Source: Chara braunii
Lineage: Eukaryota; Streptophyta; Charophyceae; Charales; Characeae
Reading direction: 5' to 3'
NCBI GenBank assembly: GCA_003427395.1
Contig: BFEA01000600.1
Location: forward strand, 20,833 to 55,361
Length of the DNA: 34,529 bases
Shown here one piece after another: positions 10,601-20,320 of the stretch (positions are counted from its first letter, which is position 1; the number at the start of each line of letters is the position of its first letter). The notes beneath the pieces are model-generated. The model had not been told where the DNA came from. It searched no databases and saw nothing but the letters and a program-made list of their open reading frames with translations. The translations under genes were made by a program, and so were the position numbers.

Positions 10601-11041
10601 TTGCACTTGTGTCGTGCAGGGCGTCGTCGCTTCACTGTCGCTATGGAGATCTCTCATTGGATGACCCCAACACTTTGGCGTGCACGAAAGGCACACCCTT
10701 TCCCACCTTGCGCGCTGCACGTCCGACAGTGTCAGGGCAGCACAACCTTTGACGGCGGTTGTCCCGAAGACTTCGAATGCGATCCTTGGATGAAAGTCGT
10801 CCCGTTTGTTGACAAACATTTGGACTCCTAGGAGGAGTACGAGTGGGTGAACATGACGAAGAGATGCCCGTGGGCGGGCGATTATGAGTTCGCCAATATG
10901 TCGGAATTCGGAAAACGCATTCATGTGCCGTTCGATGTGTTGCGTCGCGTGCGTTTGCCTCAATTATGTAAGAAGCTGAAAATAAGCCGCCTTGTCGGTG
11001 TTTTGGATTGCGAATACGTGACAACCTCGCCGCGCACATAG
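10601..11041 (+). pseudogene. unidentified coding remnant with one stop codon
   Basis: One frame is open for about 146 codons apart from a TAG at 10829-10831. The product contains HPFPPCALHVRQC, FDGGCPEDFECDPWMKVVPF and, after the stop, EEYEWVNMTKRCPWAGDYEF, then a basic stretch ending CEYVTTS. The composition (Trp, Cys, acidic and basic residues) looks like real protein rather than random translation, but I do not recognise it. It is in the same strand as the long gene starting at 13048 and may be an upstream exon or separate gene of the TIR element. Confidence 0.4.
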
Positions 11042-11107
11042 TGCTGTGTTATGAAGCAGGAGTTACTCGATTAAACGCGACATTCGCAGTTCCTCGATCA
11101 TTATTCG

Positions 11108-11545
11108 TTGCGATCTCCCGGTCTGTCACCAAGAGCAGTTTCGTATTGTTGTGTGAGATTGCGTCTTGCATACTTCATCTTCTGTAGGGTCCTCTGTATT
11201 CCCTGTTCGAACAGGGCAAGAAACTTGACAGACGTTGTCGTGTATGTGTCCAGGAACGAGTTATCTATGTCCGGAAGGGATATGTGTTTAGTTCAAAGAG
11301 AGGTCGATGGGAGACTGGATATCGAGGTGGGTGGCACGGTGGAGGACGTTGGCGCATGGCGCGAGGTCGAGACTAAAGTCGTTTCTATTCGGGATGCTAT
11401 AGGCGCTTCTCTCACTGGGAACTCCAGGTTCGTGCGGATGAAATACATTTCGGTGTTTGTTGAGACGGCGCAGCAGCTGACCTTCGGATCGCCACTTAGC
11501 GTGTTGAACGGTTGCAATGGCGAGATTGTTCCCCGTAATCGATAG
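11108..11545 (+). CDS. unidentified ORF, possible exon
   Basis: Open for 145 codons. The first 40 residues are hydrophobic and Cys-rich and may be intronic: TTCTGTAG near 11188 and GTGTCCAG near 11253 could be 3' splice sites. The later part has a plausible protein composition (SRNELSMSGRDMCLVQREVD onward) but no motif I can name. Low confidence that it is a gene. Confidence 0.28.
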   Translation: MRSPGLSPRAVSYCCVRLRLAYFIFCRVLCIPCSNRARNLTDVVVYVSRNELSMSGRDMCLVQREVDGRLDIEVGGTVEDVGAWREVETKVVSIRDAIGASLTGNSRFVRMKYISVFVETAQQLTFGSPLSVLNGCNGEIVPRNR

Positions 11546-12335
11546 ACAGCCTTCGACGACATATTAAATGGGCCGCAACGGCGGGAGAGCTCTCTGTGGT
11601 CGATGGATAGCCTTCGTCGGTTCTCATTGTCGTTCAACATTTTCCGACATCTGACACTATCACAAGTTCGTGGATGTGTCGAGACCGATGTTGACAACTT
11701 TTTTAATTTTGTTGTGCGTTTAACAATGACGCATCGCTGTCTTTCCGTTTTTGATTTTCATGGACTTCGCATTCAGCGGAATGCGCAGAGTGTCCGATTG
11801 GTGTTCTCAATGTGTTATCTTGAGAAAAATACGCGGTATCTACTACTTGTTCTCATGTTGTGTTCAGTCACAAAAAAGACATAGTGTGACGTTATTGTCC
11901 TGATCTTGTTTTTTGATTCCCTGAAACCCGGGAATGACAACACAAGGACGAGGATCGAACCAGTGAAAAGTGTCTAATCGCTGTTATGTGTTTTCGGTTT
12001 GGCTTTCGACACCGACACAACGCTGCCTGCCCATTTGTCGGGACTGCATATAGATGGAATTCGCGTTGGGCGAAAATTACAAAGTGTTTGATTGTTATTC
12101 TCATGTTGTGTTTCCTTGCGAAAAAAAACTTGTTGTTCTCATGTTTTGCGTGCATAAGCATTCGACAGTCATTATATCTCTGGCAATCTTCATGCAGTGC
12201 AAAAGCTCCGACAATCCTGTCATTTAAATTATTAACCAATGCCTGTTTTTTGTGCTCATGTCGTGGGCGTTGGGGACTGCACTTGCGTTCTGTTGTCTTC
12301 TGTTCTCGTGATCAAGTGTCCCTTAAGGCACCGTC
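11546..12335. other. no gene recognised
   Basis: Mixed sequence with short Phe/Leu-rich frames on the plus strand and no domain that I can identify. A roughly 35-base segment around 11850-11875 (CTTGTTCTCATGTTGTGTTC) resembles segments near 12090-12115, hinting at old local duplication. Confidence 0.45.
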
Positions 12336-12746
12336 GGAAGCGGACATCACGACACGGTCGTCGAGTACTCCGGCCACAGCGCTTTTTGCCCCGCTGCGAC
12401 CGTGTTCCTGTCGAGTCGAACACGGCGACGAGTTGGTCGGCTGTCGCACGATAGACCACAGTGTCACTGTCGTGTCGAACACGACGGTCGATATGACTCG
12501 CACAGTCCGCCAGCGTGTCGTCGACTCGCTGTCGTGTCGAACTCGACGGTCGGACGACCTCCACAGTCCGTCAACTCGTCGTCGTGTTGACTCGACATTC
12601 GGAAGCGGACATCACGACACGGTCGTCGAGTGCTCCGGGCGCCGTGCTGTGTTGCCCCGCTGCGACCGTGTTCCTGTCGAGTCGAACACGACGACGAGTT
12701 GATCGGCTGTCGCACGGGAAACCGCAGTGTCACTATCGTGTCGAAC
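12336..12746 (+). repeat. 145-bp direct repeat, period about 265 bp, carrying satellite-like motifs
   Basis: 12336-12480 and 12601-12746 share GGAAGCGGACATCACGACAC, a GCCCCGCTGCGACCGTGTTC segment and TGTCGAGTCGAACACG. They are close to 88 percent identical by eye. The DNA between and after them also contains variants of GTCGTGTCGAACACGACGGTCG up to about 12910. The core word is shared with the satellite arrays and with the region at 18727-19240. Confidence 0.8.
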
Positions 12747-13047
12747 GACCTGCATAGTCCCCCAGTTCGTCGTCGTGTCACTGTCGTGTCGAACTCGACG
12801 GCCGTGCCATGACGCCCATTACCGACCGTCGAATTCGACACGACAGCAACACTGCGGTCTGTCGTGCACTGTTTGTCGTGCTCGACACAGTAGTCCCCGG
12901 ACGGTGCGTGGAGGGACACTTAGGCCTGCTTCTGTTGTTGTGCGTTCCTGTCTACTGTTGTTCTCGATTGTTGAGGTGTTTGCGCATCGGCAAAGCAGAC
13001 TGCTTTCTCACTTGTGCGTTTTCTTCAGCTCCGACTAGCTGCTCGAC
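12747..13047. other. upstream region of the 13048 gene
   Basis: Further satellite-like GTCGTGTCGAAC words up to about 12910, then T-rich DNA up to the ATG. CTTCAGCTCCGACTAG just before the start could be a 3' splice site region, so the true N-terminus may lie further upstream. Confidence 0.4.
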
Positions 13048-14577
13048 ATGGATCGGGAGGGGAAGCCTAGCAAACGACGTGCTAGTAGAAGTTCTGGGAG
13101 CATGGAGCAATCTCCGAAAAAAACGAAGGGCACACCGACCACTGGCATGAAGACTGATGAGACATCGGGGTCTAAGGACCATCGAACCTCGGTGCTGCAG
13201 GGTGCACCTTCTACGGGCACTCCTTCCACTCGTGTTCGCGGTTCTGGACCGGATGCGGCTGTGTTGATGAGTGGTGGGGATGCGGGTCGAGAAGAGGAGG
13301 CTGCTGGTCGGCAGGGGAAATTTGCGGTAGACGTTGTGCCCAGGCGTAGAAGGTCTAGTGAAACGTCCGTTGCAGGTGTGGGAGACGAGGTGCCTGTTGT
13401 CGACCACAAGGACAAGTGCTGGATGTTGGACTGGGTGGGTGGAATCGGGGAACCCTCGAGTGGGCTGGTTCTGTACGTGGTGATCAAAGATAACATGGTT
13501 CTCATTGGCGGTGTGGTGAAATGGAGTGGAGGAAGTTCACCGTTGGCCATTTTGGAGTTGATGATGGTCCTTAACGCTAAAGGTGAGCGGATGACAAATG
13601 TCAAACGCGTTGCTCTTCATTGGGTCAAACACGCTGGGTACGGCAAGAAGCTTTATGATATTTTCAATCTGCCCGGGACGAAGAAATTGACGTTGCCGGA
13701 CCTTCGATCGGTTTTCGCATTCTTCAACAGTAATATGGTCGCAGGGCATGTGCCGGTGGTGCAAGCTACTGACCACATATCTGAGCCGAAAAGCGTGCTT
13801 TCGTCGTCCTTGGAGGCGGCTATGATGTCGAAACCAATCATTATAGGTGCCCGCCCTCCGCAATCCCTTCGGACTCCGGTTGCTGCAATGCGAGTTCCGA
13901 AATCTGGGCAGATCGGGGAGAAAGGTCCGTGTCGCGGCCAAATCGTGCCATCAGCCCCTGTGAAGTCCAGACCAACATCAACCAAGGAACCCGTTTCCTT
14001 GGTCGGCCCACCGCGTTATGAGTTCGCCATTCCTGTTGGGCCGCATTATTTTGGAGATGACGACGAGGAGAACAGCGAGGAAGATTCGGAGCGCGATGAA
14101 GAATGCGAAGAATATGAGGAGGGTGGCGATGACAGAGGGGAGCATGGGAAAGAGTCGGAAGTAGACACTGAACACACAATCAGCGACGGGGGTGGGCCAG
14201 GCAAATTGGAAGGTCGTCTAGGGGTTCAATATGAGGATGAAGGGCAAGAAGAGGAAATGAGCGGCGACGGAGGGTATGCAGATGTGCATCGGGGTTGCGA
14301 ACGAAAGCATCGGCTCCCGTCGGAACATGGGCATTGGGAAGCGGATCGAGAGCGAGGGGGAATGCACCACGAAGTGGAGGTCGAGCCAGCACATGTCGAT
14401 ACAGCCCGACTGGCTGAGAAGAAGAGAAAGATCAGGCAAGAGAGGAGAAGTGCTTTGGACAGTAAGAGAACCAAGCAGGAGGGGGGAACCAAGCAAGAGG
14501 AGGGTCACAAACACAAGTTGAAAATGCTGCCAGTTGATGAGGTCGTCCGACAACGCGGGAGGCTAAGGAGGCCATGA
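13048..14577 (+). CDS. N-terminal segment: charged, nuclear-type protein of unknown function
   Basis: Open for 509 codons from an ATG at 13048. Residues 1-110 are basic, Ser/Thr-rich and likely disordered, with a KPSKRRASR stretch that could act as a nuclear localisation signal. Residues about 120-230 look folded (KCWMLDWVGG, LVLYVVIKDNMVLIGGVVKW, then a helical part). Residues about 340-400 are strongly acidic (DDDEENSEEDSERDEE), and the C-terminus is Lys/Arg-rich. I cannot name the family. The frame closes at TGA 14575-14577 while another frame continues with more Lys/Arg-rich sequence, so a frameshift near 14575 probably ended an originally longer protein. The size and lack of internal stops make this the best preserved coding piece of the element. 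Confidence 0.6.
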   Translation: MDREGKPSKRRASRSSGSMEQSPKKTKGTPTTGMKTDETSGSKDHRTSVLQGAPSTGTPSTRVRGSGPDAAVLMSGGDAGREEEAAGRQGKFAVDVVPRRRRSSETSVAGVGDEVPVVDHKDKCWMLDWVGGIGEPSSGLVLYVVIKDNMVLIGGVVKWSGGSSPLAILELMMVLNAKGERMTNVKRVALHWVKHAGYGKKLYDIFNLPGTKKLTLPDLRSVFAFFNSNMVAGHVPVVQATDHISEPKSVLSSSLEAAMMSKPIIIGARPPQSLRTPVAAMRVPKSGQIGEKGPCRGQIVPSAPVKSRPTSTKEPVSLVGPPRYEFAIPVGPHYFGDDDEENSEEDSERDEECEEYEEGGDDRGEHGKESEVDTEHTISDGGGPGKLEGRLGVQYEDEGQEEEMSGDGGYADVHRGCERKHRLPSEHGHWEADRERGGMHHEVEVEPAHVDTARLAEKKRKIRQERRSALDSKRTKQEGGTKQEEGHKHKLKMLPVDEVVRQRGRLRRP

Positions 14578-14800
14578 AGAAAAAACGACAACCAAGGAAA
14601 AAAGCAGCGAAGGGAGGTGTGATGGAAAAAACTTCTATTTTTCCAGCGGACCACCCACAGTCGGATGAAGACGCTGTGGGCAAGACAGTCACCAGACCGC
14701 CCAGTTTGCAAATTCTGCGGCCTGGGAATTCTTCTGGTCATCTGAGCAAATGCTTCTTCCTTGAGTTCGACGAGAACGGTAACCAGAGGCCGGAATGCAG
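14574..14800 (+). pseudogene. basic linker segment of the long gene
   Basis: The frame begins MKKKRQPRKKAAKGG, overlapping the preceding stop by four bases, and runs to KCFFLEFDENGNQRPE near 14793. There the meaning passes to the next frame (QFISVKFDRILDIP). The two ends make sense only as a bridge between neighbouring segments, so I read it as part of the same gene, separated by small indels. Confidence 0.45.
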
Positions 14801-16032
14801 TTCATTTCGGTCAAGTTTGACAGGATTCTGGATATCCCTGACGAGGAGTTCAGATATAATCAACGCTTTCTCGATCAGCATCATATTGATGACATTTATG
14901 ACGCAATGGTTGAATCGGGTGATGCGGCTATCAAAGAGAGAATGACCGGAGCAACCAGGGTGAATGCATGTACATTGTATGAGAAGCCTGTCCTTTTGTT
15001 TGTTGGCGTACATGATACGATGCATACTGACGCTTCCGGAGCAAATGTGAGAGCAAGAAGAGTGAAGCCCAGCGAATTCGATCTCCAATCTGTGCGCAAG
15101 TACTACTGGTACCCTCTTAGTGGTCAACATAATGTTGCGACGGCCGGGATATGTACTATTGGTACCCTCTTAGTGGTCAACATAATGTTGCGGCGGCCAG
15201 GAAATGTTTTCAAGAGCGCCCTGACATCGCCCGTGAGCTCCGTTTGGATTACTGGACTGCAAGACCTGTTTACTATCCGGATAGGAGCATGGATAATTAC
15301 GGCACCTTGAACACTTTCCAAAACGCGAAGGGCAAATGGAATACTCCTCCACACCAGATTATTGTCATTCAGAACATACGGAAGTTGTGGCTGGCAGTCA
15401 GTCGTCCTGAAGCTATAGGCGGATCTAGTGCAGACGTGAAAAACAAGGAGTACAGAAAGTTTGCGGCGATGGCTCTGCGCTCGATCGGGATTGATCATTT
15501 GGTTGAAATCTCGCTTAAGAGTTGGACCAAGGAGTGGTCCGACTTCCTCGGGCCTTACATGATATTGGCAAGGGCGACACAAGACGTCTTCGACAAGGTG
15601 CGACAAGTGTATTCTCCTTGGGAGAGTGGACAGTTGTCGGGGAGAGATGCTGTGAAGCCTGCCACCAAACAAGGTGAATCGGGGAAAGTGTCGAGACCTG
15701 GACCCGGATTCGAGTTGGTAAAAGGAGTCAGGGTTCCAGTGCACTGGATTCAGGGTACTAGAGGACCTGGTTACCTTGTGGCTGTGCACGATCTGGATGT
15801 CAGATCATGGAAGGCTATGTCTGCGTTGGGGAGGCGTGAGCAGCTTCAGCTGTTGCGAGACATTCTCGCGGGAAGTGTCATACTGGCTCCAAAACTAAGT
15901 AAACTTGCTCACATTGCCGGGAAACATTCGATGCAGACATACGTGGAGATTGTGAAGGAGGAAAGAGCAATGTTGAGAATGTTTCACTACTTTGTCTTCA
16001 TTTCTGACCCTCATAAGAAGCCGTCAGAGTGA
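14795..16032 (+). pseudogene. ParB/sulfiredoxin-like domain region
   Basis: The segment starts with VKFDRILDIPDEEFRYNQR and a helix (DQHHIDDIYDAMVE). It ends the domain with YYWYPLSGQHNVAAARKCF. This resembles the ParB/Srx fold: an N-terminal strand, a helix following Arg, and a G(Q/H)H(R/N)xxAA box. In known ParB relatives this box binds nucleotide; here Asn replaces the usual Arg. The GQHN box is encoded twice because of a 53-bp tandem duplication (15101-15206) that throws the frame. The remaining 270 residues are open to a TGA at 16030-16032, after which the same frame continues for about 35 codons. Fold assignment is by motif only. Confidence 0.52.
15101..15206 (+). repeat. 53-bp tandem duplication in the ParB-like region
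   Basis: 15101-15153 and 15154-15206 are near-identical. Since 53 is not a multiple of three, the duplication moves the reading frame from one ORF to the next. Both copies encode YYWYPLSGQHNVA, and skipping one copy joins the upstream and downstream frames. Confidence 0.93.
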
Positions 16033-16103
16033 AAGGAACCATTCTTCGACAACCTTTCTGATGTGTTTGCTAAGTATAGTGCTCAAGGATTGACATCCGA
16101 GAG

Positions 16104-17944
16104 GTGGATCGACCAGCGACAACATTTCAAAGAGACGAGCTGGGTGCGGTCATTTCCGGCTACACTTTCGAGGAGAGGATGAGAAAGGAGAAGAGGGCTT
16201 CAAGAAAACAGAATCGCTTGCAAACAAATACCCCGAAGAGTTCATTCAATTTGTCAACAAGTTGTTGCGTAGATCTGAAATTGGGGGTTCGCATAACATT
16301 CGTATGTCGGGACAAGCGAAATATATACATTTCCAGAAACAGAACGTGACATCTGTCTTCGTGCCGTTCCAGTGGGAACCGAGCGATGTTTCATACGAGA
16401 TGGATTGCAAGGAGATGTATAGAGCCGTCAGACATCTGACGTGCCACACAACCGTCCTGGATTTGTGTTGCCCAACCCAGATGGGTGTGTGGACTGAACA
16501 AGTGTTTGATGGACTCTGGAAGTTTATGGAAAAACTTGGCGGCGAGTATTGGACATTGTTGTGCTTCGTTCCATGCTCTTGCGAGTTCACAACGAGGAAA
16601 TTGACATATAAGGTTGCAAACTTGCCTTTGGAGAACACAGACAGAATGGTGGTCATCATGTACTCCAACGACGGGGATTATCATCGCAACACTATTCCCG
16701 TGTTTGAAGATATTCAAGCTGCAGGTTCATCATCTGCCGAGCAGGTGGCTGACATATCGGCACTTGTGCGGAGAGAGAGAAAGCCGAAGATGTTGACTGA
16801 TGTCGTGGAGAAGAACTTTCTGCCAACAAAGTGAAAAATGGTAGGTATATATGTTTATGATGGTATGGAAAGGGAGCTGAATGCGATGGTGGAGACATTG
16901 GAACACTTTTGTCCTGCGGATGAGGCTGTCGTTTTCCTGGGAAAAGGTCATGCGGGATTGTTTTGGGAGTTGTTAAAGAGTCATCGTCATTGCATTGTGC
17001 TGGAAGGGGAGGGTATGAAGTTCGAGTTCCTCACTCAGGTCATTAACAAGATAGTCGGAACTCGAGATTACTTCGCCAAATTTATTAAGCCGCCTCCTCG
17101 ACATGATGAAGAGCGCGATCTCATCTATAAGGTTGCCCAAAACATGGTCAATACTTGGGAGTTTCTCTTTGAAACAAAACCGCAACACAGAGGGGAACGT
17201 ACTTATGTCTTAAGAAGAAGAAAAGTGGAGATGCTTTTGAGGGGTTATCATAAAGCACCATCGGAGAAGGAAGTTGCATTTCTCAACCCCTTGGAGACAA
17301 TGTACTTCGACCAACAAATTGGGGCGTTTACAATCGTAAGTTATGCGACTTATTTTGTGGATGGTGAGGACTTTGATGCCGACGACTCAGAAGAAGAGAG
17401 TGTTGATGGCACTTTGCAAGCGGCTTTGGCAGATGAGAGGCAAAGAGCTCGTAGCCCGGCTTCGCAGAGAATGGGTGTTCCAGGCACATTGTCCGGTTCT
17501 GGAGGAGCTTCGAGCATGGCGGTTTCGACGGATCAGTTAATGACTCAGCCGCCGACTTCTTATATTGTTACACTGACTCAGATGGCGGGCAATACGATGA
17601 CGGTGCCATCCGGAGGCATTCTGGATCCGAAGGTTCAAGCAATGCTCTCCCTAGAGTTGTTGGCAACTCTGGCACCATTTGCAAACAACCCAAGTACTGT
17701 TATGGAATTGCTACACTCTCGAACTCCACAACAACCTCCATCTGATGAGCCTTTGGAGTACGAGATTGGAGACATAATCCCTGCGGACATTGGACTGCTT
17801 CCGGGGCCTATAATATGCCGAGACGATTATACAGTGACGGATGATGCCACATGGGGTCATCACATTATATGGCACCCCCAACACTTCCAATCTGCACTGG
17901 CGAGAGGGAGGTGGGTTATGGCTATAAAAGAAGAAGGGGAGTGA
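16104..17944 (+). pseudogene. methyltransferase-like region of the long gene
   Basis: After a frame change near 16205 the segment is open in one frame from about 16202 to 17944, except for a TGA at 16832-16834. It contains TVLDLCCPTQMGVW, then WTLLCFVPCSCEF, and later ELNAMVETLEHFCPADEAVVFLGKGHAGLFWELL followed by CIVLEGEGMKFEF. Here this is described in parts: the FLGKGHAG box with a following Glu resembles motif I (FxGxG...E) of DNA methyltransferases, and the order (catalytic-type loop first, SAM motif second) is that of beta-class enzymes. No canonical DPPY is visible, so activity is doubtful. The C-terminal 150 residues are acidic, then Pro/Thr-rich. ParB-like plus methyltransferase is an architecture known from phage and bacterial proteins. 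Confidence 0.42.
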
Positions 17945-18913
17945 CAGTTTTGCCTCCACAGACGTATGTCACAATCGAACTTTCTCAAACACGTCAATAA
18001 TCAGATTGCCAAGCGACTCCTGCGACTTAATCCGGAGGTTTCTCAATCAAGACTAGATGTAAGAAGAAAAAAAAAATTCCAAGAATTCAAAACTTCGCAG
18101 TGGCTTGAGTATCTGGAAGAGTTCTATGACAGACAAACCAGCCCGGCTTATGGATATAATTGGCATGTCGGAGAAGATCTTGAGCACAGAGAAGAGGAGA
18201 GGAAAAAAACAAGCGGCGGTGGTGCTCATGGCAAGGGATCCGGATCGAGCGGAGGTGCGCATGGCAAAGGATTCGGATCGGGGAGCGGTGCAAGTGACAA
18301 GGGTCCAGGACCAAGCGACGGTGCAAACGGCAAGGACGCAAGTCGTGGGGAACTGCAAAAAACCGAAAGGTTTCAGGGGCGTTAAGCAACAGAAGGCAAG
18401 GGATCAGGATCAAGCGGCAGTGGGCATGGAAAGGGATCGGGATTGAGCACCGGTGCAAGTGTCGAGGGTCCGGCAACAACCGTCGGTGCAATCGGCAAGG
18501 GCATAAGTCCTCGTGAACTGCGGAAACCCGAAATGTCTCAGGGGCCTCAAGAAACAGAGCCCAAGGGATCACGATCGAGCGGCGGTGCGCATGGCAAGGC
18601 TACAGGACCAAGCGGTGGTGGTTTAACTGTCGAAGGGTCTCAGGGGCCTCAAGAAACAGAGCGCAAGGAATTAGGATCGAGCGGCGGTGCGCATGGCAAG
18701 GCTTCAGGACCAAGCGGCGGTGGTTCAACTGTCGAAGGGTCCCACGGTCGAGTCGAACACGACAGTGGCCTAGCATTGGAGCGTTCGCGGCTTGACCAAG
18801 CGAAGAAACTCACGGTCGAGTCGAACCCGACAGTGGGATCGGGATTGATCGTCGGTGCAACTGGCAAGGCTTCGGGACCAAGGGGGGGTAGTTCAACTGT
18901 CGGCGGTGCTTAA
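17945..18913 (+). pseudogene. Gly/Ser-rich repeat region of the long gene
   Basis: The same frame as the preceding segment continues past a TGA at 17942-17944. A basic helical part (FLKHVNNQIAKRLLRLNPE, then RRKKKFQEFK) is followed by repeats of the type SSGGAHGKGSG and SGGGSTVEGSQGPQETE. A TAA at 18383-18385 interrupts but the repeat sense continues in frame to a TAA at 18911. The composition suggests a disordered linker between the methyltransferase-like and Ulp1-like parts. Confidence 0.5.
18576..18760 (+). repeat. 102-bp (34-residue) tandem repeat, about two copies
   Basis: The word CGAGCGGCGGTGCGCATGGC occurs at 18576 and again at 18678, with near-identical DNA in between. The period of 102 keeps the frame and generates the SSGGAHGKASGPSGGG type protein repeats. 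Shorter, more diverged units precede it from about 18210. Confidence 0.88.
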
Positions 18914-19240
18914 CCTGTCAAAGGGTCACACACTCATGTCGAACACGACACTCGTCCAGCATTCGAGCGCTCGCGGCTTGACCAAGCGAAGAAACTCACG
19001 GTCGAGTAGAACCTGACAGTGGGATCGGAATCAATCGCCGGTACAAGTCGCAAGGCTGCGTGACCAATCGACGTTGTTTCACTTGTCGAAGGGTCACACG
19101 GTTGAGTCGAACACAACAGGGGTCCACTATTGGAGCGCTCCTAGCTTGACCGAGCGGAGAAACTCGTGGTTGAGTCCAACCCGACACTGCAATGGGGATC
19201 GATTGTCGGTGCGAGTGCCAAAACTTCGGGACGAAAAGGC
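18727..19240 (+). repeat. three diverged 168-186-bp repeats with the satellite core motif
   Basis: The anchor CTTGACCAAGCGAAGAAACTC occurs, with changes, at 18791, 18977 and 19145. Each unit also carries GTCGAGTCGAACACGAC-like words followed by an ATCGTCGGTGCAAG segment. The core matches the words in the satellite arrays at 7.5-10.4 kb and at 12.3-12.9 kb. Confidence 0.8.
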
Positions 19241-19649
19241 GGTGTGAGTTGCAAGGGCGTGAGTACAGCTGACCAAGTTTGGGCGACTACGATGCTAGTG
19301 GGCGACAATGTCGCTATGGAAGTGAATATTACTGACACACTCACGGAATTACAGATGCCGTCGTCGACGATGCCAGCCGAAGTAAGCGGCACTTTTCAGG
19401 ACACTTTTGAGGGCGTAAAGGAGGAAGAAACTCTCCATGTACAAGGCATCGAAGAGGATGAAGGACATATAGTACTAAGTACACCGAAGCAAGGTGTTCT
19501 TGTACAACCTCAACAAACGCTTGAACAACCTCAAACACCACAGTCTGCTAACCTCGTGATAGCTATCGAGGAATCTCCTATTACGTCGTTGCATATGGAA
19601 GGTGTGACAGAAGGTCGTGTTGAAAAAAAACTGAGAGTTAGCCATCGAG
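19166..19649 (+). pseudogene. acidic/Gln-rich exon end before the Ulp1 exon
   Basis: Open in the same frame as the Gly/Ser region. It encodes an acidic, Thr/Gln-rich stretch (EEETLHVQGIEEDEGHIVLST, QPQQTLEQPQTPQ) with no recognisable domain, ending with RVSHR at a good 5' splice site CGAG/GTGAGC at 19649/19650. The open frame continues to 19774 into what I interpret as intron. Confidence 0.5.
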
Positions 19650-20320
19650 GTGAGCACTTTCTTATCTTAGGAGGAATATCTCATACTATATGCGGATTAG
19701 TGGGTACATCACATGCACTCATCTCCCTTTGTGCAATAGTGTCGATCCCTCAGATGTATTGTTCCTTTACCTAGCTTTGGAATTGCACGTTTACTGAAGA
19801 GAAATACTGCAATATCATGTGTTTTGTATGAAGTGCAATTGCCATATATTTTGTATTGGTATTCATGAGTCAGTTTCAACAACGGAAAGTCGAACTTGAA
19901 ACTCATTATGTTTTATCTTGTCAATCATGCAGGGCGACGAAAAGAACTGTGGAAAACGACACATGTACACTTGCAAAGCAAGAGAGAGAAAAATATCATT
20001 CGTCGTGGCTTGCAAGCTTTATCAACTTTGTCGTTGTTGCTAAAAAATGAGAGAAGAAGTCTTACACCCATGACATTTCCATTTGTGAAGCCAACTGCCC
20101 TAAGGATGTTTAAAGTTGTTGGAATAAGCCTCACAGAAGGGAAGAAATTGCATCGCGCATGTTGCAGTTTATCTGTTATGAATAGCAGCACTGATGACGA
20201 AACAGATAGACAACCAACAATATGAACTCATATCTATGTAGTCTATCACTTGATGAAAAGTCCCTTTTTGTGTGAAGTCTTAGTCGCTCTATTGTTGTTT
20301 ATATGTGTGTTTGTATGTAG
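19650..20320 (+). other. predicted 671-bp spliceosomal intron
   Basis: Donor CGAG/GTGAGC at 19650 and acceptor TTTGTATGTAG/TG at 20320. The exon ends after the first base of a codon, and the next exon supplies two bases and continues in the Ulp1 frame, so phase is preserved. The interval is AT-richer than the exons and has no other convincing coding content. Confidence 0.6.

Noticed and set aside
9156-10664. Several ORFs of up to 317 codons in satellite array 2
   Set aside because: Same reason: an 18-bp unit free of stops. Frames on both strands are equally open.
16030-17944. TGA recoded as an amino acid
   Set aside because: Three in-frame TGA codons are suggestive, but the gene also has frameshifts, a 53-bp duplication and TAA stops, and neighbouring elements show the same transition decay.
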